Shown here piece by piece: positions 1 through 8,350 of a stretch of 13,550 nucleotides of DNA (positions within the stretch are counted from its first letter, which is position 1; each line of letters starts with the position of its first letter). The notes beneath the pieces are model-generated. The model searched no databases. It saw nothing but the letters and a program-made list of their open reading frames with translations, and was not told where the DNA came from. Origin of the DNA: DATIHQ01 sp035480535 (GTDB lineage: Bacteria > Chlamydiota > Chlamydiia > Chlamydiales > SM23-39); the NCBI GenBank assembly GCA_035480535.1, contig DATIHQ010000036.1, positions 1-13,550 of the forward strand, written 5' to 3'. A program made the translations under genes and the position numbers.

Positions 1-1018
1 CGCGGGCGCCGACGCGGCCGTGGTAGCGGATCATGTCGGAGTAGGAGACGACTTCGGCGCGGATAAAGCCTTTTTCAATGTCGCTGTGGATTTTGCCGGC
101 AGCTTCGGCGGCGGGGGTGCCGTTTTTAATGGTCCAGGCGCGCGTTTCTAGCTCGCCGGTGGTGATGTAGGTGATGAGGTTGAGGAGAGAGAAGGCTTCG
201 CGAATGAGGCGATCGAGGCCCGATTCCTTGAGGCCTAGGCTTTGGAGGAATTCTTTCGCATCCTTTTCGTCGAGACGGGAAATTTCCTCTTCAATTTTGG
301 CGCAGATGGGGACGACGCGGCTTCCTTCTTTGGCGGCGTAGTCGCGGACGCGCTGGACGAAGGGGTTGTCGAGGGCGGGGATGTCGTTTTCGCCTACATT
401 GCAGATGTAGAGGACTTTTTTGCGGGTGAGAAAGGGGTAGAGGTGGCTGATGAGCTCTTCCTCGGGGGTGAGCTTGAGGGAGCGCAGGGGGAGGTTTTGG
501 TTGAGGTGGGCGATGGTTTTCTTGAGAAATTCGAGGGTTGGGAGGAGTTCTTTCTTCCCTTTTGCCTGTTTCTCAAGGCGGCTTAGGGTGTTTTCTGCGG
601 TTTGTAGGTCGGAGAGGATGAGCTCGAGGGTGATGATTTCAATGTCTTCGATGGGATCGACGCGGCCCGCGACGTGGATCACTTCTTCATCTTCAAAGCA
701 GCGGACGACTTGCACAATGGCGTCGGTTTCGCGGATGTGGGTGAGGAATTGGTTTCCCAGCCCTTCTCCTTGAGAGGCGCCTTTGACGAGGCCGGCGATG
801 TCGACAAAAGAGACGGTGGCGTAGACGATCTTTTGACTGCCCGATTGCTCTGAGAGGACGTCGAGGCGGGGATCGATGAGATTCACAATGCCGAGATTGG
901 GGTCGATGGTGCAAAAGGGGTAGTTTTCTGAAGGGATTTGTTTCCGCGTCAGGGCGTTGAAAAGGGTTGATTTGCCGACGTTGGGGAGTCCAACGATTCC
1001 GCAAGCTAAATTAGACAT
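1..1018 (-). CDS. ychF: YchF/OLA1-family ribosome-associated P-loop ATPase (3' end missing)
   Basis: A cytosolic HAS-type P-loop NTPase that binds ribosomes and, in studied homologues, prefers ATP to GTP. Translating from the ATG at 1018 gives 339 uninterrupted codons before the window edge. The G1 loop is GLPNVGKST at residues 10-18. The switch II motif DIAGL at 73-77 has the hydrophobic residue after the glycine that is typical of HAS NTPases. NVGE at 207-210 is the family's NxxE form of G4, which explains relaxed nucleotide specificity. A TGS domain starts near residue 280 and is still open at the edge. Family members are about 363 aa, so roughly 25 C-terminal residues are missing from view. 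An AAGGA lies 4 bases upstream of the start, inside the end of ribF, and the two genes overlap by 8 bases (ATGTCTAA). It is the last visible gene of the rpsA operon. Codons end mostly in C. The identification is secure. Confidence 0.96.
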   Translation of the reverse strand, partial: MSNLACGIVGLPNVGKSTLFNALTRKQIPSENYPFCTIDPNLGIVNLIDPRLDVLSEQSGSQKIVYATVSFVDIAGLVKGASQGEGLGNQFLTHIRETDAIVQVVRCFEDEEVIHVAGRVDPIEDIEIITLELILSDLQTAENTLSRLEKQAKGKKELLPTLEFLKKTIAHLNQNLPLRSLKLTPEEELISHLYPFLTRKKVLYICNVGENDIPALDNPFVQRVRDYAAKEGSRVVPICAKIEEEISRLDEKDAKEFLQSLGLKESGLDRLIREAFSLLNLITYITTGELETRAWTIKNGTPAAEAAGKIHSDIEKGFIRAEVVSYSDMIRYHGRVGAR

Positions 1019-1565
1019 GTGATCCTTCAAGGTTAGGGGAATAGGGGCGGCCTAAGAGCTGTGAGGCTCTGGCAAAATCTCCCGCTGCGATGCTAGCGCG
1101 AATGCGGCGGGAAGAGATGGGTTCATTTCCTAAAATGAGTTTTGGAAGATATTGGGCGATGAATCCCTGCTTGGCTGCAAACGCTTTTACATTCTCTTCG
1201 TTCCCTTCTCTATTTTTCCCAAATGCGGAGCCTTCGCCAAGGAGGAGGAGGGTGAGGGGGAATTGGGAGAGAAAGGCGTCAAAAGGAGTAGAGGCGAATT
1301 CTTGAGTGAAGGGAATTGCAATCACTATATCGACCTGGGCATCTTTCAATAGGGCGAGTTTTTGGTGGAAGGAACAGATCGGTTTGGGAGCGGGAGGTTT
1401 TAGAATTTGCAGAGGATGATGGATGAAAGTGAAGACGGTGATGTGATCTGATCTTTTTCTTAAGGATTTAAGAAGCGCTTGATGGCCTAGATGGACGCCA
1501 TCAAAAAAGCCGATGGTTAGAGCTGTCGGGGGAAGAGAGTTGGGGATGGAAGTAGATATTTTCAT
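1011..1565 (-). CDS. ribF: RibF-type FMN adenylyltransferase (FAD synthetase domain only)
   Basis: Encodes 184 aa matching the N-terminal half of bacterial RibF, which adenylates FMN to FAD in the cytosol. The opening IGFFDGVHLGH (residues 18-28) carries the nucleotidyltransferase HxGH motif as HLGH at 25-28. SSRRIR at 151-156 and LGRPY at 171-175 are the conserved end of the adenylyltransferase domain. Normal bifunctional RibF is about 300 aa and continues into a riboflavin kinase domain of roughly 120 residues. Here the frame stops nine residues after LGRPY, and ychF follows at once in another frame, so no kinase remnant fits. FMN would then have to come from a separate riboflavin kinase or from the host. 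The ATG overlaps the truB stop as ATGA and no clear ribosome binding site is seen, so translation is probably coupled. The family call is firm. Whether the short form is lineage-wide or a local deletion is not known. Confidence 0.9.
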   Translation of the reverse strand: MKISTSIPNSLPPTALTIGFFDGVHLGHQALLKSLRKRSDHITVFTFIHHPLQILKPPAPKPICSFHQKLALLKDAQVDIVIAIPFTQEFASTPFDAFLSQFPLTLLLLGEGSAFGKNREGNEENVKAFAAKQGFIAQYLPKLILGNEPISSRRIRASIAAGDFARASQLLGRPYSPNLEGSHV

Positions 1566-2239
1566 GCACTTCGGAGGTAGGGGGCTATGTCAAATTCAGG
1601 GTTTTTAAGGAGCTCTTGCTGGATGCATTGGTTGAGATGAAACGTGCCAGAGCGAAGGCGGGTGAGAGCAGATAAGTGGGCGCCGCAGCCCAACAGTTGT
1701 CCCAAATCGTGGGCGAGGCTTCGGATATATGTTCCTTTGCTGCACGATACTTCGATTTCGAGGTGGGGATATACGTAGGAAAGGAGCGTCGTTTTTAACT
1801 GGACTAGGACCGCTTGTCGTTCGATAGAGATCCCTTTTCGAGCTAGATCATAGAGCTTCTTTCCTTGCACTTTCTTCGCTGAAAACATCGGGGGAACTTG
1901 AAGCACTTGCCCTTGAAAGGTCGCAATGGCGAGGTCTACTTGATTTTGGGTGGGGATGAGATCGTTTTGCGACGTCACTTGCCCATCGATGTCGTAGCTA
2001 TCGGTGGCGACGCCGAGGTTAAGGGTCGCCCGATATTGTTTATCAGAAGAGAGGAAATCATCGGAACGGCGGGTGAACTCGCGGCCAATCAGCATCACCA
2101 TGACGCCTGTCGCAAAGGGATCGAGAGTTCCTGCATGGCCGATTTTCTCAATTCTCGTCAGGCGGCGGAGCAGCGAGACCAAATGAAAAGAAGTCGAGCC
2201 AGCGGCTTTATCGACCAATAAAATACCGTTATTTTTCAT
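1562..2239 (-). CDS. truB: tRNA pseudouridine(55) synthase TruB
   Basis: Isomerises uridine 55 in the T-psi-C loop of tRNAs to pseudouridine and acts in the cytosol as a tRNA folding chaperone. The 225-aa product starts with NGILLVDKAAG. The catalytic segment GHAGTLDPFATGVM is at residues 34-47, with the nucleophile Asp40. PPMFSAKK near residue 116 and SKGTYIRSLAHDLG near 166-179 are further TruB signatures. Escherichia coli TruB is 314 aa; this protein ends where the C-terminal PUA domain would begin, and short TruB proteins are usual in chlamydiae. The ATG lies 11 bases inside the end of rbfA and the stop overlaps the ribF start by 4 bases, so it sits in the middle of a translationally coupled chain. 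Confidence 0.95.
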   Translation of the reverse strand: MKNNGILLVDKAAGSTSFHLVSLLRRLTRIEKIGHAGTLDPFATGVMVMLIGREFTRRSDDFLSSDKQYRATLNLGVATDSYDIDGQVTSQNDLIPTQNQVDLAIATFQGQVLQVPPMFSAKKVQGKKLYDLARKGISIERQAVLVQLKTTLLSYVYPHLEIEVSCSKGTYIRSLAHDLGQLLGCGAHLSALTRLRSGTFHLNQCIQQELLKNPEFDIAPYLRSA

Positions 2240-2606
2240 CTGGTTCTATACGGGAGAGGCGCTCTTTTTCGATATCGCCCAGGATTTTTTGGATGCGCAG
2301 ATGTTCGTCAAGCGAGGTGTCGAGCTTGAACGTGAGATTGGGAAAGTAGCGGAGCTGCGCTTTTTTAGCTGCGTGGACAGCGATAAATCCAGCGGCCGAT
2401 TGGAGCGCCAAAAGCACCTTCCCTTTTTCTTCTTCAGAGCAAATTAGGCTAATGTAGACCTTTGCATGATGTAAATCGGCCGAAGTATCCACTTTTGTCA
2501 CCGTGACAAACGTAGTTACGTGAGGGTTTTTCACCTCTCTTTGAATCACTTCAAAGAGAACCTCTTTCAAGAGAGAATTAACCCGTTCTAGCCGATTCTT
2601 TTTCAT
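2229..2606 (-). CDS. rbfA: 30S ribosome-binding factor RbfA
   Basis: A small KH-like assembly factor that binds the 30S subunit near the 5' helix of 16S rRNA during late maturation. The 125-aa protein has the usual N-terminus (KKNRLERVNSLLKEVL, then REVKNPHV), the central beta strand HAKVYIS, and the C-terminal segment LRYFPNLTFKLDTSLDEHLRI. Length is normal for the family. Its ATG overlaps the infB stop by one base (TAATG), a classic coupling arrangement. infB-rbfA-truB is a very widely conserved trio, which supports all three calls. Confidence 0.95.
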   Translation of the reverse strand: MKKNRLERVNSLLKEVLFEVIQREVKNPHVTTFVTVTKVDTSADLHHAKVYISLICSEEEKGKVLLALQSAAGFIAVHAAKKAQLRYFPNLTFKLDTSLDEHLRIQKILGDIEKERLSRIEPDEK

Positions 2607-5038
2607 TATAGATCTTGCTCGAGGTAGGTGATTTCGTAAGCTTGGAGAATATCTCCCTCTTTAATGTCGGTTTGCCCTTCGAGAAGAATTCCACACTCGA
2701 ACCCTTTTTGCACTTCTTTGACATCTTCTTTCATCCGCTTCAGGGAGGCGATTTTCCCTTTCCAGATGATCTCTTTATCGCGGATCTGACGGACAAAGTT
2801 TTGCCGCTTGATCGTCCCTTCTGTGACTTGGCAGCCAGCGATGAGGCCGAGCTGCGAAGATTTAAATACAGCTTTCACAAGAATCTCGCCCACATCATTT
2901 TCCTGCTCGATTTTGTCGAGGAGAAGGCGCATCCGGTTTCTCACTTCATCGATCAAATGGTAGATGACATCCTGGGTATAAACGGGGATTTTCTTCTGCT
3001 TGATCAAATCCTCGGCGTGGCTTTCAATGCTCGTATGGAACCCAACAATGGTCGCTTTGGATGCATTGGCAAGCTCAATGTCAGACTCAGAAATTTCGCC
3101 CACGTCGGCGCTGACGATTTCAAGGCGTACTTTGTCTGATTGAATTTTGAGAAGCGAGTTTTTGAGCGCTTCGAGAGAACCTTGCACGTCGGCGCGCAAG
3201 ATGAGGGGCAAGATCTTCTTCTCGCCGCTCTCTCTTTTCGCCATCATCTTTTCAAGGCTGCCCAATTTTGGCTTCGATTGGATGTCGCGCTGATGTCCTT
3301 CGGCACGGGCAGAAGCGAGTTCGCGCGCTTCTTTTTCATTCTTCACAACGATGAATTCATGACCTGCTAAAGCGAGTTCTGAAAGACCGGTGATTTTAAC
3401 GGGGGTCGAAGGACCTGCTTCATCCAGCGAAAGGCCATGATCATCTTGCATCGTCTTAATTCGGCCAGAATAGTGGCCAAATACGATCGCATCTCCTTTT
3501 CGGAGAGTCCCGTTTTGCACGAGGACTGTAGCGACGGCGCCCAACCCTTTATGCATCTCTGATTCAAGCACGGTACCTCGAGCGCGCGAGTTAGGACTTG
3601 CGCGGAGTTCGAGAATTTCCGCCTGAAGGGCGATCATCTCTAAGAGCTCTTTAATCCCTTGGCCTGAAACAGCAGAGCAGCTCACTGTAATCGTCGTTCC
3701 GCCCCAAGCTTCGGGAAGCAAATCCCGGTCAGCCAATTCGCGGTAGACTTTTTGGAGATCGAAAGTGGGTTTGTCAGCCTTGTTCATGGCGACTAGAATC
3801 GGCACTTTTGCCTCTCGCGCTTGGCGGATGGCTTCTTCTGTCTGCGCCCGAATTCCTTCGTCGCCGGCGATGACCAGAATCACAATATCGGTGACATTCG
3901 CGCCGCGGGAGCGCATTTCAGAAAAAGCTTCATGGCCCGGCGTATCGAGAATGGTGACATCGCCCGCATTGGTGGCCACTTTGAATGCCCCAATATGCTG
4001 CGTAATGGCGCCCGCTTCTCCAGCCGCGCGATTTGATTTTCGAATGGTGTCGATGAGGCTTGTTTTGCCGTGGTCGACGTGGCCCATAAAGGTGACGACA
4101 GGGGAGCGGAGAATGAGCTCGCTGGGTGAAGAAGAGTCAATTTCTTGGCGGATTGTATGATCGGTAATCCGGATTCGCGCCTGTTCGGTGCGATCGATTT
4201 TAATCTCACACTCAAAGTCATGGCCGAGAAGCTGAACGACCGTTTCATCATCGAGATAATCATTGAGCGTAAGGGTAATTCCCTGCATGAAGAGCTTTGC
4301 GATCAATTGAGAAGCCTTCAGCTTCATTTCATGAGCTAGATCTTTGATCGTAATGGGGAGGCGGACCGATAGGCTTTTTGGCCGAACGATTTCTTCCTGG
4401 ATTACTTTGCGCGGTTTGTGGGCTCTCCGCTTTCTCCAAGCTTCATTGTCGATGTCGCGCAAACCTTGCCGGTCGCGAGAGTCAAAGCGGATCTCTTCTT
4501 TCTTTTTGACTGCGCGCAATTCTTTAGGAGGGGGCTCTTTCCGTTGCGGCCCTTCAGAGAGGGCGGCCATAATAGCAGCTGGTGGCTTGGCAGGAGGCTT
4601 GGCTTCAGTTTTTCCCGTTTCCTGTTTTTCAACAGGTTTTTCAGTGGATGGAGTTTCAACAGCAGAGGTCTCTTTCGAGATTGGGGGTGCCTCTTCGGCT
4701 GCTTTAGCGGCTTCTGCGGCGGCCGCTGCTTCGGCCTTGATTTCTTCAGGAGTTGGAGGCCCTTGGACAATACGCGCTTTCCGCTTTTTAATCAGCGTCG
4801 GGTCAGGTTCTTTCTCTTTGCTTCCTTCTCTCTCTCGAGTCGCTAGTGTTTTCTCCGCCTGCTTGATCGCCGTTGCAATCGAGGCATCTTCTTTCAGTCT
4901 GCTTAACCGTTTTCCATCAGCGCTGGGCGCTGCTTCTTTTTTCTTGGTCGTTTCAGGCTCAGGTTCCCCAGCTTTCTTTACTTTAAAGGCTTCGGCAAGC
5001 TGGGTGTTTTTAATATTCAGTTTTAGGTTTTTACCCAA
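2606..5038 (-). CDS. infB: Translation initiation factor IF-2 (TTG start)
   Basis: GTPase that places initiator fMet-tRNA on the 30S subunit and promotes 50S joining. The product is 810 aa. Residues 1-220 are a low-complexity, Lys/Glu/Ala/Pro-rich linker of the sort that varies between species. An IF2_N-like helical module (LPITIKDLAHEMKLKASQLI) lies at 227-246. The G domain has G1 GHVDHGKT at 319-326, the switch I segment GAITQHIGA at 343-351, G3 DTPGH at 365-369, and G4 NKAD at 419-422. Beta-barrel domains and the fMet-tRNA-binding C2 domain follow. The start is TTG: an AAGG lies 8 bases upstream, no ATG or GTG is available closer, and the next in-frame ATG would remove conserved sequence. 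The gene begins 3 bases after nusA and its stop overlaps rbfA. Length and domain order are normal. Confidence 0.97.
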   Translation of the reverse strand: MGKNLKLNIKNTQLAEAFKVKKAGEPEPETTKKKEAAPSADGKRLSRLKEDASIATAIKQAEKTLATREREGSKEKEPDPTLIKKRKARIVQGPPTPEEIKAEAAAAAEAAKAAEEAPPISKETSAVETPSTEKPVEKQETGKTEAKPPAKPPAAIMAALSEGPQRKEPPPKELRAVKKKEEIRFDSRDRQGLRDIDNEAWRKRRAHKPRKVIQEEIVRPKSLSVRLPITIKDLAHEMKLKASQLIAKLFMQGITLTLNDYLDDETVVQLLGHDFECEIKIDRTEQARIRITDHTIRQEIDSSSPSELILRSPVVTFMGHVDHGKTSLIDTIRKSNRAAGEAGAITQHIGAFKVATNAGDVTILDTPGHEAFSEMRSRGANVTDIVILVIAGDEGIRAQTEEAIRQAREAKVPILVAMNKADKPTFDLQKVYRELADRDLLPEAWGGTTITVSCSAVSGQGIKELLEMIALQAEILELRASPNSRARGTVLESEMHKGLGAVATVLVQNGTLRKGDAIVFGHYSGRIKTMQDDHGLSLDEAGPSTPVKITGLSELALAGHEFIVVKNEKEARELASARAEGHQRDIQSKPKLGSLEKMMAKRESGEKKILPLILRADVQGSLEALKNSLLKIQSDKVRLEIVSADVGEISESDIELANASKATIVGFHTSIESHAEDLIKQKKIPVYTQDVIYHLIDEVRNRMRLLLDKIEQENDVGEILVKAVFKSSQLGLIAGCQVTEGTIKRQNFVRQIRDKEIIWKGKIASLKRMKEDVKEVQKGFECGILLEGQTDIKEGDILQAYEITYLEQDL

Positions 5039-5050
5039 CGGTTATACCTT
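5036..5050 (-). promoter_or_regulatory. Ribosome binding site and TTG start of infB
   Basis: On the minus strand AAGG (5050-5047) is followed by 8 bases and then TTG (5038-5036). The nusA stop TAA (5044-5042) lies inside this spacer. The ribosome finishing nusA would therefore sit on the infB start region. This spacing is what fixes TTG as the start. Confidence 0.7.
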
Positions 5051-6316
5051 TTTTTTACGGGTTTGTTCCAAAATCTTATCGGCGAGGTCATAGTAGTTAA
5101 CTCCGGGGACTTTGGTGGGGAGTTCAGCAGGCGAGGCTTGCATGAATTTACGCAGTGTTTCATAGCCAGCTGAAATCAAACTTTCGAGAATCAATCCACT
5201 CACGCCTTCGATTTTTAGGCGCTCATCATAGCTGGGATCGGTTGATTCGCCAAGCTCAGCCATTTGAATGGTGAGGATTTTTTGATATTCAGTTAATTTC
5301 TGCACATCGATTTCTTTTCCAATCATCTGGCCGATCAAACGGGCATTCATCCCTTTCTTGCCGATGACGGTTGGATAATCTTCATCCATTACGACCATCC
5401 AAACACGGTCATCATAGTTTTTCAGCTTGCGGATTTCCGCTGGAGCCAAAAGGTTTTGCAGCAGTTGGAGGGGATCATCGGAAAAAGGAACCACGTCGAT
5501 TTTTTCATTATTGAGTTCTCGAATCACATTCTTGATTCGAGTTCCTCGAACGCCGACGCAAGTTCCCACCGGATCTACTTTCGGATCGTAAGAGCGGACA
5601 GCGAGCTTGGTTCGATAGCCTGGATCGCGGACGATCCGTTCGATGACGACTGTTTTATCGTGCAGCTCAGGAACTTCTTGAATGAAAAGAGCGGAGACAA
5701 ATTCAGGATGGCTGCGGGTTAAAATAACCTCCGCGCCGCCTGTATCGGTATCGCGCACTTCTAAAAGAAGGGCCTGGACTTTATCGCCGACATTGTAGCG
5801 CTCGAGCTTTGGATAATTCCGCTCCGGAAGAATCGCCTCTACTTTGCCTAAATCGACGACGATTGTGCGGCCGCGGATGAAGCGCTTCACCGTGCCGGAG
5901 ATGATTTCGCCTGCGCGATGGCGGTATTCTTCATAGATCACATCCCGCTCGGCTCCTTTGAGCTTTTGCGTGATGATCTGGCGCGCAGCCTGCGCGGCGA
6001 TCCGGCCAAAATCTTGAGGCGTGATGGAGATCTCAAGCCATTGCCCCACCTGGCATTCAGGTTCCATAGCGCGGGCATCTTCAATTGAGATCTCTTCGGA
6101 AGGATTGACGACTTTTTCGACGATTTTCTTTTGCGTGAAAACCTCGATCTCGCCTGTCTTCGGGTTGATCTCAACGCTAACTTTTTCTCCGAGCCCCTTT
6201 ACGCTTTTCCGGGCCGCTGCGCGCAGAGAATCGGCGATCGCATTGATCACGATTTCGCGCTTGATCCCCTTTTCGCGCTCGAGGTATTCAAAGATAGCTA
6301 TGAGGTCTTTATTCAT
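5042..6316 (-). CDS. nusA: Transcription termination/antitermination factor NusA
   Basis: Binds RNA polymerase and nascent RNA and modulates pausing, termination and antitermination. The 424-aa product has the N-terminal polymerase-binding domain (residues 1-130, beginning MNKDLIAIFEYLEREKGI), an S1 domain at about 135-200, KH1 with GVRGTRI at 255-261, and KH2 with VIGKKGMNAR at 317-326. A C-terminal helix-hairpin-helix segment lies at about 365-415. It lacks the two acidic repeats of the 495-aa E. coli protein, and the shorter form is normal outside gammaproteobacteria. The ATG is preceded by AAGGA with 8 bases of spacing and overlaps the end of rpsA by 8 bases. The nusA-infB-rbfA-truB order is broadly conserved in bacteria. 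Confidence 0.96.
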   Translation of the reverse strand: MNKDLIAIFEYLEREKGIKREIVINAIADSLRAAARKSVKGLGEKVSVEINPKTGEIEVFTQKKIVEKVVNPSEEISIEDARAMEPECQVGQWLEISITPQDFGRIAAQAARQIITQKLKGAERDVIYEEYRHRAGEIISGTVKRFIRGRTIVVDLGKVEAILPERNYPKLERYNVGDKVQALLLEVRDTDTGGAEVILTRSHPEFVSALFIQEVPELHDKTVVIERIVRDPGYRTKLAVRSYDPKVDPVGTCVGVRGTRIKNVIRELNNEKIDVVPFSDDPLQLLQNLLAPAEIRKLKNYDDRVWMVVMDEDYPTVIGKKGMNARLIGQMIGKEIDVQKLTEYQKILTIQMAELGESTDPSYDERLKIEGVSGLILESLISAGYETLRKFMQASPAELPTKVPGVNYYDLADKILEQTRKKKV

Positions 6317-8090
6317 CCTTTAGTTCCTTCTCTTCCTTTTCGGAATCTTTTTCAGAAGATTTTTTCTTCCCTTTTTTGCCCTTCTTGCTGACGACGATGT
6401 CATCTCGATTCATTTGATTTTTTTCGATCAAATACTCTTTCACCGAGAGGGCGATTTTTTTGTGTTCTGGGTCTAGTTTAATGACTTTCGCTGTGACTTC
6501 ATCTCCCTTCTGGACAACATCTTCCACTTTTCCAAAAGGCTGATCGGAAAGTTCCGTCACGTGAATGAGGGCTTCGATCCCATTGTCGAGTTGAACAAAG
6601 GCGCCAAAGGCGGTTGTTTTGGTCACAACTCCATGCACAATAGAGCCGGCAGGAAGCGTTTTTTCAATCGTTTCCCACGGATTTGTGCTCAATTGCTTCA
6701 CGCCGAGCGTGATCTTTTTGCTCTCTTTATCAACCGAGAGAATGACCGCTTCGACTTTATCTCCCTTCTTCAATACTTCAGAAGGATGGGAGACTTTTTT
6801 AATCCAGCTTAAATCGGAAATATGGATCAATCCATCGACTCCAGGCTCCAATTCGACGAAGGCGCCATAATTGGTCAGGTTCCGAATTTCAGCCACTACG
6901 CTGCTGCCGACAGGATATTTTTTCTCCACATCTTCCCAGGGATTGCGCTCCGTTTGCTTAATGCCGAGAGAAATTTTTCCTTCGTCTTTCTGGACGGAGA
7001 GGACAATGGCTTCCACTTCGTCGCCGACATGGACCATCTCGCTCGGTTCTGTGACATTTTTAGTCCAAGACATTTCAGAGACGTGGATGAGTCCTTCGAT
7101 GCCCGGTTCAATTTCGATGAACGCGCCGTAAGAGACGAGGTTTACGATTTTGCCGCGGATTCTTGTTCCAGGAGGATATTTTTTCTCAATTTCTTCCCAA
7201 GGATTTTCCTCTTTTTGTTTCAGGCCGAGCGCAACGCGCCCTTTTTCCCGATCTACGTGGAGGATCACCACTTCGAGTTCCTGTCCTAAATGGACGAGCT
7301 CAGAGGGGTGTTTAATTCGCTTCCAAGTCATGTCGGTGATATGCAAGAGGCCATCGATGCCGTCGAGGTCGAGGAAGACGCCGAAGTCGGTGATATTCTT
7401 CACAACTCCCTTACGTACAACTCCTTCGCGGATGTTTTCGAGCAGTTCTGCTTTGCGCGATACTCTTTCTTCTTCTAAAAGTTCACGGCGGGAAACGACG
7501 ATATTCTTTCGTTCGATATTGATTTTAAGGATTTTGAAATCATACGTGCGGCCGATGAAGTCATCGAGGTTTTTAATTCGCTTATTGTCGATCTGCGAGC
7601 CGGGCAAGAACGCTTCCATGCCAATATCGACCATGAGGCCGCCCTTGACTTTGCGCATCACTTTTCCTTTGACGATCGAACCCTCTTTGCAATTATGGAC
7701 AATGTATTCCCACTGTCTGAATTTGCGCGCTTTTTCTTTGGAGAGGACAATTTGTCCATCTTCCCCTTCGGTTGCGTCTAAATAAACTTCTGTCTCATTC
7801 CCTAATACAAGTTCTTCCGGTTCAGTGAATTCGGAAATGGGGACCAACCCTTCCGATTTCAGACCCACGTCGATCACGACATAATCTTTTGAGATTTCAA
7901 CAATCTTCCCTTTTAATATTTGTCCGGCATTTAAAAAGGAGAGGGCATCTTCAGCCCCTGGCTGCTGCTTACCATAGAGTAGGTCGCGAAACTGTCGTGC
8001 TTCATGTTCTTGAAAGTCGACATCATCTAATACATTGCTGGCGTTCCAGTCGTGGGCAAAACGTTGTTGTGGGGTTTGTTTGGAAGACAT
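6309..8090 (-). CDS. rpsA: 30S ribosomal protein S1, six S1 domains
   Basis: Single-stranded RNA-binding protein that docks mRNA on the 30S subunit. The 593-aa product carries six S1 (OB-fold) domains at about residues 56-120, 137-203, 222-291, 307-378, 394-465 and 481-552. The later ones repeat a clear pattern of YGAF/FGAF followed by G-(I/V)-(D/E)-G-L-(I/L)-H. Domains 3 to 6 are linked by the recurring ENPWEEIEKK/RNPWEDVEKK segment. The first two domains are more divergent, as in E. coli S1, where they serve ribosome binding. Residues 568-593 form a Lys/Glu-rich tail. The ATG is preceded by AGGAGA at an 11-base spacing. It is the promoter-proximal gene of the seven-gene run and shares the divergent control region with the aspartokinase gene. 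Confidence 0.97.
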   Translation of the reverse strand: MSSKQTPQQRFAHDWNASNVLDDVDFQEHEARQFRDLLYGKQQPGAEDALSFLNAGQILKGKIVEISKDYVVIDVGLKSEGLVPISEFTEPEELVLGNETEVYLDATEGEDGQIVLSKEKARKFRQWEYIVHNCKEGSIVKGKVMRKVKGGLMVDIGMEAFLPGSQIDNKRIKNLDDFIGRTYDFKILKINIERKNIVVSRRELLEEERVSRKAELLENIREGVVRKGVVKNITDFGVFLDLDGIDGLLHITDMTWKRIKHPSELVHLGQELEVVILHVDREKGRVALGLKQKEENPWEEIEKKYPPGTRIRGKIVNLVSYGAFIEIEPGIEGLIHVSEMSWTKNVTEPSEMVHVGDEVEAIVLSVQKDEGKISLGIKQTERNPWEDVEKKYPVGSSVVAEIRNLTNYGAFVELEPGVDGLIHISDLSWIKKVSHPSEVLKKGDKVEAVILSVDKESKKITLGVKQLSTNPWETIEKTLPAGSIVHGVVTKTTAFGAFVQLDNGIEALIHVTELSDQPFGKVEDVVQKGDEVTAKVIKLDPEHKKIALSVKEYLIEKNQMNRDDIVVSKKGKKGKKKSSEKDSEKEEKELKDE

Positions 8091-8167
8091 GTTTGAGGGT
8101 TTCTCCTGTTTATAATAGTTCTCTAATGCTCAATTCGGGAAAGGAAGTGAGACTAGTTAAAGGAAAA

Positions 8168-8197
8168 AGATTACCAAATGCTCCCCAATAAAGGCAA
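8168..8197 (-). promoter_or_regulatory. Candidate sigma-70-type promoter for the rpsA operon
   Basis: On the minus strand TTGCCT (8197-8192), an 18-base spacer, and TAATCT (8173-8168) preceded by TGg make an extended -10 promoter. It would give a leader of about 70 bases before the rpsA ATG. Other weak matches lie further upstream, so this is one candidate among several. Confidence 0.35.
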
Positions 8198-8350
8198 GAG
8201 AGATTCGTCAACGGCTATCGCGCTGAGTTTCAGTTCGTTTAAGTTAGTATCATAAAAAATTTTTAATCAATAAATCGGTTTCTGTTTTGAGACTCTTCTC
8301 GTTTTTTGTGAACGTTCGGAAATATTTTTTTTATTTTTTTTGTCATGGAC

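Noticed and set aside
2615..3139. Plus-strand open frame of 174 codons opposite the infB C-terminal region
   Set aside because: Shadow of IF-2 coding; no family features and no start signals.
4344..5093. Plus-strand open frame of 249 codons opposite infB
   Set aside because: It lies antisense to the Lys/Glu/Ala-rich IF-2 linker, whose codon pattern leaves few stops on the opposite strand. Its Ser/Arg/Phe-rich translation resembles no protein and infB is certain.
7150..7785. Plus-strand open frame of 211 codons opposite rpsA
   Set aside because: Antisense shadow of S1 domains; the translation is Ser/Arg/Phe-rich low-quality sequence with no ribosome binding site.
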